Origin: Fragilaria crotonensis
Taxonomy: Eukaryota > Bacillariophyta > Fragilariophyceae > Fragilariales > Fragilariaceae
Reading direction: 5' to 3'
Assembly (NCBI GenBank): GCA_022925895.1
Contig: JAKSYS010000185.1
Location: forward strand, 1 to 64,000
Length of the DNA stretch: 64,000 nucleotides
The notes beneath the pieces are model-generated. The model did no database searches. It was not told the origin of the DNA and saw only the letters and a list, made by a program, of their open reading frames with translations. This document shows positions 1-10,115 of this stretch, in pieces. A program made the translations under genes and the position numbers. The number at the start of each line of letters is the position of its first letter. Position 1 is the first letter of the stretch.

Positions 1-12
1 CCTGATGTCTGC

Positions 13-2019
13 ATGCGAATCAAAAAGTACGCAAAGGAAAACCTTGAAACACTGTCAATTGAGATGTTGTCGGAATACATCCACGACAAAGCTCTTCCCA
101 TGCTTGTACATTCCACATTTGCTGAATGTGATGAGGGCGAAGAAGAAGATGAGCTGAGTGTTAGTGGGCTGCCGTCATGCTTGATTTGGACTCAGAAGAG
201 TACCAGTCTAAGTTGAGACAAATATTTGTCCCGCACGGACTTACCAGTGTAAGCCCCAGCACAGTCTATCGCTGGATGATTCGATTGGGATTTCGATACG
301 CCGCACGGAAGAAGGGTACTATGTTGATGGGCACGAAAAGCCCGCAACAATTCAATACCGTTGGGACTTCTGCAAGCGATACCTCACCTACGAACAACGG
401 ATGCATCGTTGGACACAGGTCACCTTGGCTGAAGCCGTCGTCATGGAAGAGAATGGTGACGTAGCAAAGGGCTCTGGATACAAGCAGGGCAACATCATTG
501 AATATCATGTCGATACTGTCAATCCGGAGAAGTTGAAAGAAACAGAATTCGGTGGAGACTTGAGCATAAGATTCCCGGTTGGAGCCAAGCCATTGGTAAT
601 CTTTGGCCATGATGAATGCATATTCAAGCAATTCACCATGCCAGGAAACAATGGTACGGACCGAGCAAAGAAACCTATATTGTTCCCAAGGACGAAGGAA
701 TGGGAATAATGATATCGGCTTTTCAAAGTCGAGAATTTGGTTTTGGAATGCAGCTAACAGTACAAGACCTGCAGAGTGAATGAGTCAAGGCGAGGATCAA
801 CGTACATGGACAAGCAAGCAGCGCACGACACAAGAAAGAATGTGTTCAAGTTGGAACTTACGACAACACCATTCGTTAGAGAATTCGAATACAGGGCTAA
901 CTCGGAGGGCTACTGGACCTATCAGCACATGGTCTTGCAGCTCGAAGATTGTGTCAATGTTCTCAAGGTACTCTACCCTCAATACGAGTTCTTGTTTCTT
1001 TTCGATCATTCCTGTGGTCATGATCGACAGAAAGAGGATGGCCTAAATGTTGCGCGAATGACAAAGTTGTATGGAGGTGCACAGAAACGGTTGAGAAACA
1101 CTGTAATAAAACAAACTCAAGGATACCTTGGACCGTACTCACCTAAGCTGGAACCAGGGAACACTCAATCGATGGTTTTCAAAGCAGATGATATTGGCCC
1201 ATTTTGGATGACTCAAACACAGCGTGAGGAAAGACGGCATGATCAACTACTGGACGGGCAAACAGTCACAAGAAAGTACACTCGAGAGGAGCTCATTCGA
1301 CACCTAAAGGAAAAGGGAATTACTGCGAAGGGTAAGAAGGAAGCCATACAGACAACGGCACAAGAACACAACTTACAGATTCAAGAGACAAAACCGAAAG
1401 TCATTGAAGGATGGGAGAACAAAGCAAAGGGTCTGTTACAGGTACTTTGGGAGAGAGGCTTCGTTGACGAATCCCAACTGGAGAAGTACACATTGAATGG
1501 AACACGGGATGTGTTCGGCCTTGTGCAAAAGTACTTTTCGTTGAAGTCCTTGATGAGTAACTGTCTCGATTTTGAAGAAGAGAGAGACTCTATTGCAATC
1601 CATGGGAAGGAAATGGGAGTACTTGTTGACCGAACTCCAAAATGTCACTGCGAACTTGCAGGCGAAGAATCGAGTATTCTTGGGTTGTGCAAGAATTTCT
1701 ACCGCCGAGTTGCTCTGCGGAGAAAGAAGGGAAAGAGAACTTTAGGTCTGTGGTGCGAGAGAGCATGTCGACGGACAATGTGTTAACCAAAGCAAGGATC
1801 AGACACTTTTCACGGCGAGCCAGGCAATACATATGTGCTTACTTCAAGATCTGGATCAGTTTGAACGAAAACAACGTTGGCAATGTTACACACACAGCTG
1901 ATCCCATCAACATCGAGAAGCTTGTCAAACTATTCAAGACACACCGCTGTGCTCTGGATTTTGACACGTCATTCTGCAAGGCAAGTTTTGTTTACTCCGA
2001 GCAACCATACACACAGTAG
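13..2019 (+). mobile_element. DDE-type transposase-like gene with several frame breaks
   Basis: Reading across frames gives one protein-like path: an N-terminal part (13-216), a helix-turn-helix-like stretch (SPSTVYRWMIRLGF, near 250-295), a GYYVDGHEKP motif (near 315), GHDECIF (near 607-627), the EGYW motif (near 905), FLFDHSCGHD (near 990-1025) and a C-terminal FKTHRCALDFD motif (near 1930-1965). This order resembles a DDE endonuclease family known from fungi and protists, with HDE and FD-x-S-x-GH as the first two catalytic blocks; that assignment is from memory of the family. The frame changes near 216, 316, 660, 778 and several times at 1660-1730. Most are repaired by adding one base to a short homopolymer, so this could be an intact gene with sequencing indels or a decaying copy. 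The 5' end may lie outside the window. No terminal inverted repeats were found. Confidence 0.6.
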
Positions 2020-2096
2020 TCCTTAAACAAGTAGACATCAAGATGAAACAAGAGCATCATTGAGGGAAATGCCTTGCTGCCAACATCCTGGGACTT

Positions 2097-2683
2097 TCAA
2101 CGCAGACGTTCGATAGCATTTGTCAATTCCCGATCCTTTGCGAGGACTGTAGAACTGGGTGATTGTCGAGTTGGAACAAGAATACTCCAATCATGCAATT
2201 GAATTGCACCTGGCACCCAATTTGTTCTGGCGGCACAAGATTGGCGAGGCACGTTGTAGGACATGAGTTCGGCGTAAATGTTGACGACTCCTCCGACCAC
2301 TTCATCTGACTTGATTTCAGCTTCCAGAGCCTCCAACGAAAAGAAGGAACCAGGAGGATACTCGGTCCCTCCACGAATGTTTCCCCCCGTGAGCAAGATG
2401 GCATCCACGAGGTGTGCTCGCTGTCGACCACGCCTCACGTTGAGCACTCTTCTACGCACGTGCTGCAGTCTGCATTGTCTAGAATGCCGCGGCCTTCATC
2501 GGCAGCGTCTTCAGCACCAGCCTGCCACATATCGATGGTTTTCTCGACGGTACAATTCGTACATGCATAACACAGCATGCCGTCTTTTCGCGAGTGCAAC
2601 CGAGGCATTGAGGTAGCTTTCGAGGTCAACCAAGTATTCACCGTAGTTCGAATTGCACGTATCAGAATCACTGGCGCTGGCAA
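2097..2683 (-). other. Possible coding remnant, unrecognised
   Basis: Two minus-strand open stretches (2683-2435 and 2459-2097) overlap in different frames. The first has cysteine pairs (CYACTNC, CSTCVEEC); the second contains LLTGGNIRGG followed by YPPGSFFSLEALEAEI, which has the composition of real protein. I do not recognise the family. A single frame change near 2450 would join them. No intron signals or convincing start were found. It lies just downstream of the transposase-like gene on the opposite strand and may be a remnant or cargo. It could also be chance. Confidence 0.2.
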
Positions 2684-3056
2684 TGCATCAATGAATCGTC
2701 AATTGTGATTTGAGTGTGTGCTCGCTCAATGATGTTCATTGAGATGTATTCAACATGCGTCATGATTTTTACTTCGAATTATTAAATCAATAAATAAATC
2801 TATACTGGGGCCTACGTATGCTACTAAAAGCATCATGAGGCTGCAACCAGCCGTATGATACAAAACGTATGCATACTGCATACACTACGTACGACATACT
2901 ACCGGTAGTTCCATGTGCAATACAAGTACTACTTCTATTTTACATACATACTCCAGTACATAACAAAGGACCCTGTTATCACAGCCCTGTCTTCCTGAGT
3001 TCTCGTAGAAGCTTCTAGAAGCTTCTACTACATCGTTGAACTCCATCATCGTCACC
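2684..3056. other. Intergenic, AT-rich and GTAC-rich
   Basis: No coding signal. The stretch at 2780-2990 is AT-rich and contains GTAC words (CTACGTACGACATACTACCGG, TACAAGTACTAC). An imperfect direct repeat GAAGCTTCTA occurs at about 3008-3027. The last ~60 bases are the likely 5' leader of the next gene. Confidence 0.5.
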
Positions 3057-3640
3057 ATGTCACGGCTAGTGCGGCCACAAGTACTTAATCCTGCTTTCTT
3101 ATCAATTGCGATGGAGACAAAGCAGAAGCTTCCAACCTTGACTGCCAATCAACAGGTAAGAGGAAAAGCGCTGGGAAGCGTCAGTAGACAGTGTTTTATT
3201 GTGACAGTACCGTATCCTCACAGGGCCTCCGGCAACAACTACTCTAGGTCGCTCGACTTTACCGTCACTCCCTCAAAACGCTCTCGTCCTGGGCCATTGA
3301 TCGCGAAGTTTTCATCGAAGAAGCCACACTTCTCCGAGCACGATTCGATGCCAATCGAGGTGTCTCCGCTAGTGCTGCTGCCCGCCTTTTGGGCCTTGGG
3401 GAGGATGAGTTGTTTATGAACACTCATCCTGATCCCTACACGGTTGCCTACATGCCGGGAGGAACGCTTTACATGCGAAACCCTCCACCTCCTCTCGAAG
3501 TTTGCTTTCCGGATGGCAATTATCCAGCCGATGCTCCTAAAGTTACGTACAATCCTGATATGACCATCTGCAAGCCTGAGACGGGCAAGAGTGCGGTGGG
3601 TAGTGTTTTGGTGGACTTTACCAAGAAGAAAATGGAGTAA
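3057..3640 (+). CDS. NDUFB9: NADH dehydrogenase (complex I) B22/NDUFB9-like LYR-motif subunit
   Basis: Two exons, 3057-3155 and 3248-3640, separated by a 92-bp phase-0 intron (GTAAGAG...CTCTAG). The spliced product is about 163 residues. Exon 2 opens with VARLYRHSLK, carrying the LYR tripeptide of the mitochondrial LYR family. It continues with LRARFDANR, an HPDPY block and a PGGT-x-Y-x-RN block, in the order seen in animal NDUFB9 (RARFEEH, HPQPY, PGGTSYER). Such proteins are accessory subunits of respiratory complex I in the mitochondrial inner membrane. The start ATG at 3057 (CACCATGT) is the first in-frame ATG. It converges on the fructosamine kinase gene, with 153 bp between the stops. 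The end of exon 2 (DMTICKPETGKSAVG to the stop) is not one I can match to the animal protein. Confidence 0.8.
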
Positions 3641-3793
3641 ATTGAGAAGTGATGGACTAGGGCAGGTGCGAGGAAACATTCTCACACTGACGGCTTGCGA
3701 ATGAATGAAATAACGAATTACATAAGGAACAGATATCAATTGGACCGTGACAACCAATCACATTGCTCTTTTACGAATATCCTACCAAGTCAG

Positions 3794-4914
3794 TTAGTAG
3801 CGTAGTATCTGCTGAATCATCGATCGAGCTTGACCGAGGTAGCCTCCAAACAGTACTTCATGGTTTAGAATGTGATACAAGTTGTACACTGTTCTTCGAT
3901 TAGCGTGACCCTGACCAGAACTCGTAAGTCGCACGTAAATTCCAAGTGTCGGCAAATGCGCAGAAAATGTAAACCAACGAATCAAATCCATCGAGAGCTA
4001 TTTCCTTACCTCAGGGAGCGGCCATTCCGATTCATACCCTTGATAGAAATCAGATCCAAATCCACCAAATAGATAAGTCATCGCGATATCTGCCTCACGA
4101 TCGCCGTAGTACACGGCCGGATCAAAGATAACTGGCACCACTGTCCCATCCGCCTCCCTGACGTATCCCTTGTTACCACCCCACAAATCACCGTGCAGCA
4201 ATGATGGCTGTGGTTTGTGCGATAGCAACTGCTTCGTCTTGATTCGAAGCTTTTCAATTTCATCATCACCGTACCCGGCATTATCCGTCAACTCCAGCAT
4301 GTGACCAAGGCGATGCGTGTCCCAAAAGTCTGCCCAGTCATCCTTCCACGGTAAATTGGGTTGCGGCGTTGCGCCAATGGTATTGTCGACATCAAATCCA
4401 AAGAGTCCATTGGTTGATAGAGTCCTATGCATCTTGGCCAATTGAACCCCGGTTTCACGACCGCTGCCCCCACTGCAAAACTGTAAATATTCGAAAATAA
4501 CAAACGATCGGGTTCCATCTTGACCAAAACAAAGTGGAGTCGGGACACGCATCGTTTGACTGGCGGCCAGTGCCTGGACGCCTAAAAATTCGGCTCGCAA
4601 CATGTCGGACCGCGAGGACGAGGCGACTTTGCAAAAGTAGGGCTCTTGTGTGACGGAGTCCCGAACGACCCAGTAGACGCACCTCCACCTCCCGAAGCGC
4701 CTCCGCCGGAAGTCGGCGTGATTTGGACCGTCCGACCCAGAGTCTGCGACAATTCGTTGGATATGGCAGTATATAGGTTGTTGTTTGAAGATGCCATGAC
4801 TGTGCGTCGGGATGGGGAACTGGCGAGTGTTGGAGACACTAAGGAACGAATGGGTGAAGGAAATGATAATGCGGAGGGAAACGAATAGCAATAAATAAGA
4901 AGAATGGCGCGCAT
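3794..4914 (-). CDS. FN3K: Fructosamine-3-kinase / ketosamine-3-kinase-like protein, probably organelle-targeted, with one frame break
   Basis: Fructosamine kinases phosphorylate ketosamine adducts on glycated proteins. The aminoglycoside-phosphotransferase-like fold shows YFCKVA (nucleotide-binding lysine), LLHGDLWGGNKG (catalytic loop, HGDLW) and a FDPAVYYGDREADIAM block, then the family C-terminus YNLYHILNH and LFGG. Two exons, 4914-4010 and 3910-3794, flank a 99-bp phase-0 intron (GTAAGG...GGTCAG). The N-terminus from ATG 4914 begins MRAILLIYCYSFPSALSF, a hydrophobic signal followed by a Ser/Pro/Arg-rich stretch, reminiscent of a diatom plastid presequence with S-A-L-S/F at the cleavage site. 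The frame changes near 4665-4680, between SGGGASGGGGAST and VVRDSVTQEP. One missing base would explain it. An internal ATG (MASSNNNLY) could give a cytosolic form. Confidence 0.8.
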
Positions 4915-6238
4915 GATGAGAGGCGAAACTGATTGATCCTGTGCGTCTTCGATTGATAGCTGGAAGCTGGAGGAGGTTCGCACTCTAAGATTTTACTCTA
5001 CGCTCAAGAGTAAAGGTATGACATATAGCAAGCAATAGAGTGTTCGTGTAGACGACGAGTTCTCGTCCAAGAACACGCGAAGGTGATTTATGTCTGACGA
5101 CTCACAACTCACAACTCACAACAGTTGTATTCTCGCAGTACGTGTACCAGGTACCCCAACTTTGTAGCAGTAGCAGTACCTTATAACGGTTGAAAGCAGG
5201 TACGGTGCTGCCGTATCTTATATGCATACAGAACTCTTGTGGTACATAGTACATAGTACATAGTACGTACACTCGAGTACTCCAATACTACTACATAGGA
5301 CTTGATTGTAGAGTGTACGGAACATTTGTACCACACCAAGTACTGAAGTACTGTAAATGGCATACTGTGCACATACCGGTACCAGTATGTACCTGGTTTG
5401 TAGTACTCCAGTACTGGTACTGTTTACAACTTTACCACGTCTTATGATTTATGATACAACTGTAGAGCGATAATACGAGCTACGAGCTACTCCAGTGCTG
5501 TACTACCAACCAACTATACTACAGTACCAGGTACTAGGTACAATACCATGATACCAACAATCCTTTCCATACACCAGTTACAGTCATATGCACAGCGGTT
5601 GGATTTGTGGTTGGCCAGCAAAAAGGCGTTCACGGTTCAAAATTAGGAAAGTGCACCTACATCAACGTATACTGATAAAACGACGCGCCATCCTCTGTTT
5701 CCCGCCAATCCCGTGATTCTGGGCGCGCTCATGGCACATACGGGGGTTAGTTCGTGGCCTCGGCCTTCCTCGCAACTCCGCTTTCAATTTTGGTGTGTCT
5801 CCCTTCCTCATTTCAACCCGTGTCCAACATTGATTCTGTCAATCCTGCGCTTACTCTCTCATCGTGGTTGTGCTGGTGTTGCAAGAGTTGGATTTGGGTT
5901 GTAGAGAGTGTGCGGGAGGAGCTTGTAGTGTTGGAACAGGAAAGCTACCCTCCTCCTCATCGCGCGTGCAATCCTACGTACGACTGGATCTAAAACTGCA
6001 AGGCACCTCTTTTTCTTGGCACGAATCCTTCCGAAATACTTATCTTGTCCAGTATTGTCCGATCCCAACACATCACGAGGCACAACTCCACCATTGATCC
6101 TCTTTTACCTGTTGGATTGTGGAGATAGGGAGAGCGCCAAACGATCACCTGCCGAGTTGTTGTGCTGACAACCTCGTATTGTTCGGACAGTCATAGAGAT
6201 ACCCCATCCTGGATCAGTCGTTTCGTATTTGCATCACG
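4915..6238. other. Intergenic, dense in GTAC palindromes
   Basis: No gene seen. From about 5130 to 5560 the sequence is packed with GTAC words such as AGTACTCCAGTACTGGTAC and GGTACCAGGTAC, and there is a CTCACAACT triplication near 5100-5121. From 5700 to 6238 base composition is more even and short open stretches lack protein-like character. The last few hundred bases are the presumed promoter and leader of the kinase gene; the N-terminal gene neighbours diverge from here. Confidence 0.5.
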
Positions 6239-9200
6239 ATGGCCAGCCACCCGCGTTTGGAGACCCTTGAATCGATTGCGACTCCCTTTCGAAGTAGCGA
6301 CAATCCTTTCATTCTCCGGACCAGAAGCGCCGAGGATACTATGAAAACTGGCCGACGTGCGGAGCAACACAGGGAAGAGCAATTGGAGGACGAAGACGAG
6401 TTAGACCTTTCCTCGGCTGTAACATCGCTGCATTCGTCGTTCGATGCTGCGCTATCGGGATCGGAAAGTTCTCGTGAGGCACCTCTCCCACGAGTATCGT
6501 TGGCATCCTCCTGGGATGAATCCTCGTCTCCCATTTCGCAATTCAGCGATGGCCATCTCTCCGGACTCAAACTCTTACCCAGAAATGACTCGTCAGAAGT
6601 CATTCCTCCCTCCACAGTGCGAAGACAGAGGAAGACGCGCTCGTCATCGCTGTCAGACGCCATGCGAACACCTGGAAGACCTCTGCGGCCGCCAGGGTCG
6701 GTGTTGAAGCTTCCTCGGCAAACTACACCCAACTCGTCACGCCGAAGAAAGGCGTCTCCTCCGACGCAGCAACTTCGCCAGACAAAATCGCCACGACCAT
6801 CGCCACTGCAGCGGCAGGAACAACGAGAGGAGCGAGAACGACAACATGTGGCGTCAACACCACGACCATGCTTTCCTCGAGGTGACACCCCTTTTCTCTT
6901 GAAACATCCCAACTCCCCTCAATATCAGGCAACACCAACTGTCGGCAATCTTCTTAATCTTAAACAGGTTCCACACAGCGGAAGCACAGGGATTACATCC
7001 AACTCATCGGCTCTTGATATCACAGGTGATACGGAAGCTAGTCAAGAGTCTCCTGTGTCAACTCCTTTCCAGTTCACCTCGTTTCCAGCATCATTGCCAC
7101 GAGTCCACCCCGTCCCAGTGACGGGACTGCCACGATGTTTGGCCCCAATACGATTCGAAAGAAAGTGTCTTATCAATCTCGATTGGATGCCACCATGGAG
7201 CAGCCGGACTTGAATCCGGATGAGGATGTCAAGGCCCTCAAACGATCTAGGCCTATGACTGCCGTGATGCGCTATTCCATCGATGACGCGGCGGCACATA
7301 ATTCATCCATCAGCAGTATGTCTGGAGAACACGCCAATGCGATGATCCCGCGGAATCCGATCCCATCCTTCCCTCCTCCAGATCTGGACTGGAAATCGTT
7401 GCATTTGACTCAAGTCTCTCGTAGAATCGACAGCGCAGACGATGGCATCCCAGAGCAGGGACCGACGGTCACCAAGCGTCTGGAAGTTCCTGCTGGTCTT
7501 TTTCTGAACACGCCGAATCATGGGTACAGTTACAGCGAAGATGAGGAATCACCGGCACGGCCCAGTGTTGCACGAACGAGATTGGATTTTAATCTCGTAC
7601 TCAGTCCGCCGCAAGGTGATGCAGACGGGCAAGAGGTCCTGACGAAAGATTTGAACCCCACCGCTCAGTCCTTTCAATCGTCAAAGCCATTCCCCGAGCG
7701 CCGTGTGAGCAATTACCTTACCATGTCGCCCGCCACAACGTCTCAACAAACGTTCGCCACCGAATCCACAGCGACAGCTTCGACATTGAGTCCCATGAGG
7801 CCGCATGCATCGTCATCTATGTTAGAACGACCTGCAAGTCCAGCCGAAGTTCAATTTCGCTTCAGACTCGATGCCGCTCAGTGTTCGCCGATTCTTCCTC
7901 CTGGTAGGATTGACAATAACATGGATGTTGACCAAACGTCTCCACCTACAGATCAATTGTCGCCAGTGGCAGAGTGTGAGGTCACGAGAACGGCCTCTAG
8001 CATGGGCAACACTTCTAGTCAAGACGATTCCAAGCTGTCCGTTTCACAAGATTCATCAAGTTCATGTAACAGCAGCAAGCAGCGTCGCCTCCGTCCGATG
8101 CCCGACATGTCGGCCTTTGACGCTGGAGCGTCGGTACGAAGTGGATCCTCGCTCAACAACAAATCTGGTGCCGACGACAGTGTTCCTTCTCCCAAGCTTG
8201 CGTGTCCTCCGACGCCAGTTCGGACTCCTGCATGGGCACACAATGACGGCGCAACCAACATCTTCGTCAGGGCCAACTCGTTAAACGTGACTAAAGTATT
8301 GGCGACGTGTCCAGTTCAAGTTGTCGATGGCCACTCGTCCCTTGAGACCTCAATGGACTTGAGCGGCGCCGGTGATGTTGATAAACGCAAATCATCTTCG
8401 TCTTTCTCGCCCCTTGGCATGGAAAGGGGTGACGAGGTCATGGAAGACGCCGATGTGCAGAGACAGCGAGACTTGCTTGATTCCGCTATTGGTATTACCC
8501 CTCTACCAAGGACAACCGGTCAGGTTCTTTCAGTCCCCCGATTTTCCTTGACACCGGAGCCGCTTGCGGAGTTGACAATGAATCCCAAGAAGCAGTTTGC
8601 GGCGCGTGTGGTTCCATCCAAGCCAGCTGCCATTGACTCAACAGAGGATGGCGTCTCCATTTCCTTCGCCACCAGCTTCGAGAATCTTGGAGAACTCGGA
8701 AGTGGTGCATTCGGGGATGTATACAAGGTCCGTTCGAAAACAGACGGGCAGCTTTACGCAGTCAAGAGGAATCGCCGTCAGTTCCGCGGCAAGCGTGACA
8801 GAGATATGGCCATGGCAGAAGTTCGCACTATGCAGAAACTCCAGAGTGTCTGCGCGGACAGTGCCAACAAAGCCAAGTCCAGTTACAGTCTGTACGTTCT
8901 TTTCTTCTACCGTGCATGGCAAGAGGAAGGCTTTTCTATTGCCAGACAGAGCTCTGTTGTCGCGACACCTGTCGTGACTTGATGAATTCTCTTCGATCAA
9001 AATGGCAATTTGCTGTTCTCAAGTATCCGTCGTTGACGAATCACTTGCCTGGCAATCAAGCAAATAACGACGATGGCGTTGCCGTTGGGCGCTTGATGCC
9101 TGATATGACTGTCTGGAAGATTTGCCACGATGTCGCTGCAGGTCTATCTCACATCCATTCTCACGGCATCGTCCATCACGACATCAAGCCCTCGAACATT

Positions 9201-9775
9201 TTTTTGTCTCCCATGCGCGCTTAGGCGCCATGTGCAAGATTGGCGACTTTGGGATGGCAGGAGAGATTGGCACAGCCGAAGATGGTCAAGAAGGCGATAC
9301 TGTGTACATGGCGCCCGAACTCCTTTCCTCCAGTGAGAAACAGCCGAGCGCTGACATTTTCAGTCTCGGATTGACCCTCTACGAATTGGCATCTGACATT
9401 GGATGGCAGATGCCGTTCGAGGGTCCACGTTGGCACGAGGTGCGAGGCGGCCATCACGTCCCTGAGTTGCCTCCTTCCCGACATTTCGACTTGGTGAGAC
9501 TCATTCAAGCCGCCATTAGAGCCGACCAAACCAAGCGTCCGTCTGCGGACGAGATTTTGAATTGCTTTAGCTTGGTTAAGAACGCTGGGTCCCGGTGCGA
9601 CGAGTTCCTTCGAGACTACCTCTTGGATATTGAGAGAAATGATCGTGAGCGAGAGGTACGAGAAGCACTTCTAGCTCAGCCAGAGCAGACGCCGCGGAAT
9701 TCGGTACAGCGTGAAGTACGAACTCCTACGCCAGGAATGCCCTTGGTTCCGTTCTTCTTCACGCCGAATCCTTGA
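6239..9775 (+). CDS. Wee1/Myt1-like protein kinase with three single-base frame breaks
   Basis: Wee1-family kinases phosphorylate CDKs and hold the cell cycle before mitosis. A long Ser/Thr/Pro-rich N-terminal region (6239 to ~8670) with many SP/TP sites precedes a kinase domain: ELGSGAFGDVYKV (P loop), YAVKRN (VAIK lysine), HGIVHHDIKPSNIF (catalytic loop with HHD instead of HRD), KIGDFGMAG (DFG) and GDTVYMAPELL. The following PSADIFSLGLTLYELA and GPRWHEVRGG are typical of Wee1/Myt1. The frame changes near 7125 (GGG run), 8935 (TTTT run) and 9200 (run of seven T). Each is repaired by adding one base to the homopolymer, giving TGTATMFGP, EEGFFYCQTE and SNIFFVSHAR. Uncorrected sequencing indels are therefore likelier than a pseudogene. 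Start ATG 6239 lies in CACGATGG. No introns are needed. Confidence 0.82.
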
Positions 9776-10115
9776 GGTGAAAGCAAGATATCTACGTTAA
9801 TGTATACTACGCATCTGATGAATAATGATTATTGTGAACGTGTTTGCACTTAATATAGTCTCTAGGAATTGAATCATTTGGGTGAGGTGCTAACCTTTCG
9901 GCTAAGACAGCCGTTCGTATCACGCCCCAGCACATGGCACAAATCGAATCGAATTGCATTTGAAAAGGAAAGGACCTATCTCTATTGCATTAATGAGATT
10001 CAAGAACACATACAGCAGCCGCAATTTAGGATTACATGGTCCAAAGAACTCAAGAGAAATTTCAGCAAAATGCCTGGGAGATTCGTCACCTGGTCACGTT
10101 CAATACGACGCCGCT
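9776..10115. other. Intergenic between convergent genes
   Basis: The 340 bases hold the 3' ends of the kinase (plus) and the reductase (minus). No repeat or RNA gene was recognised. Confidence 0.4.
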
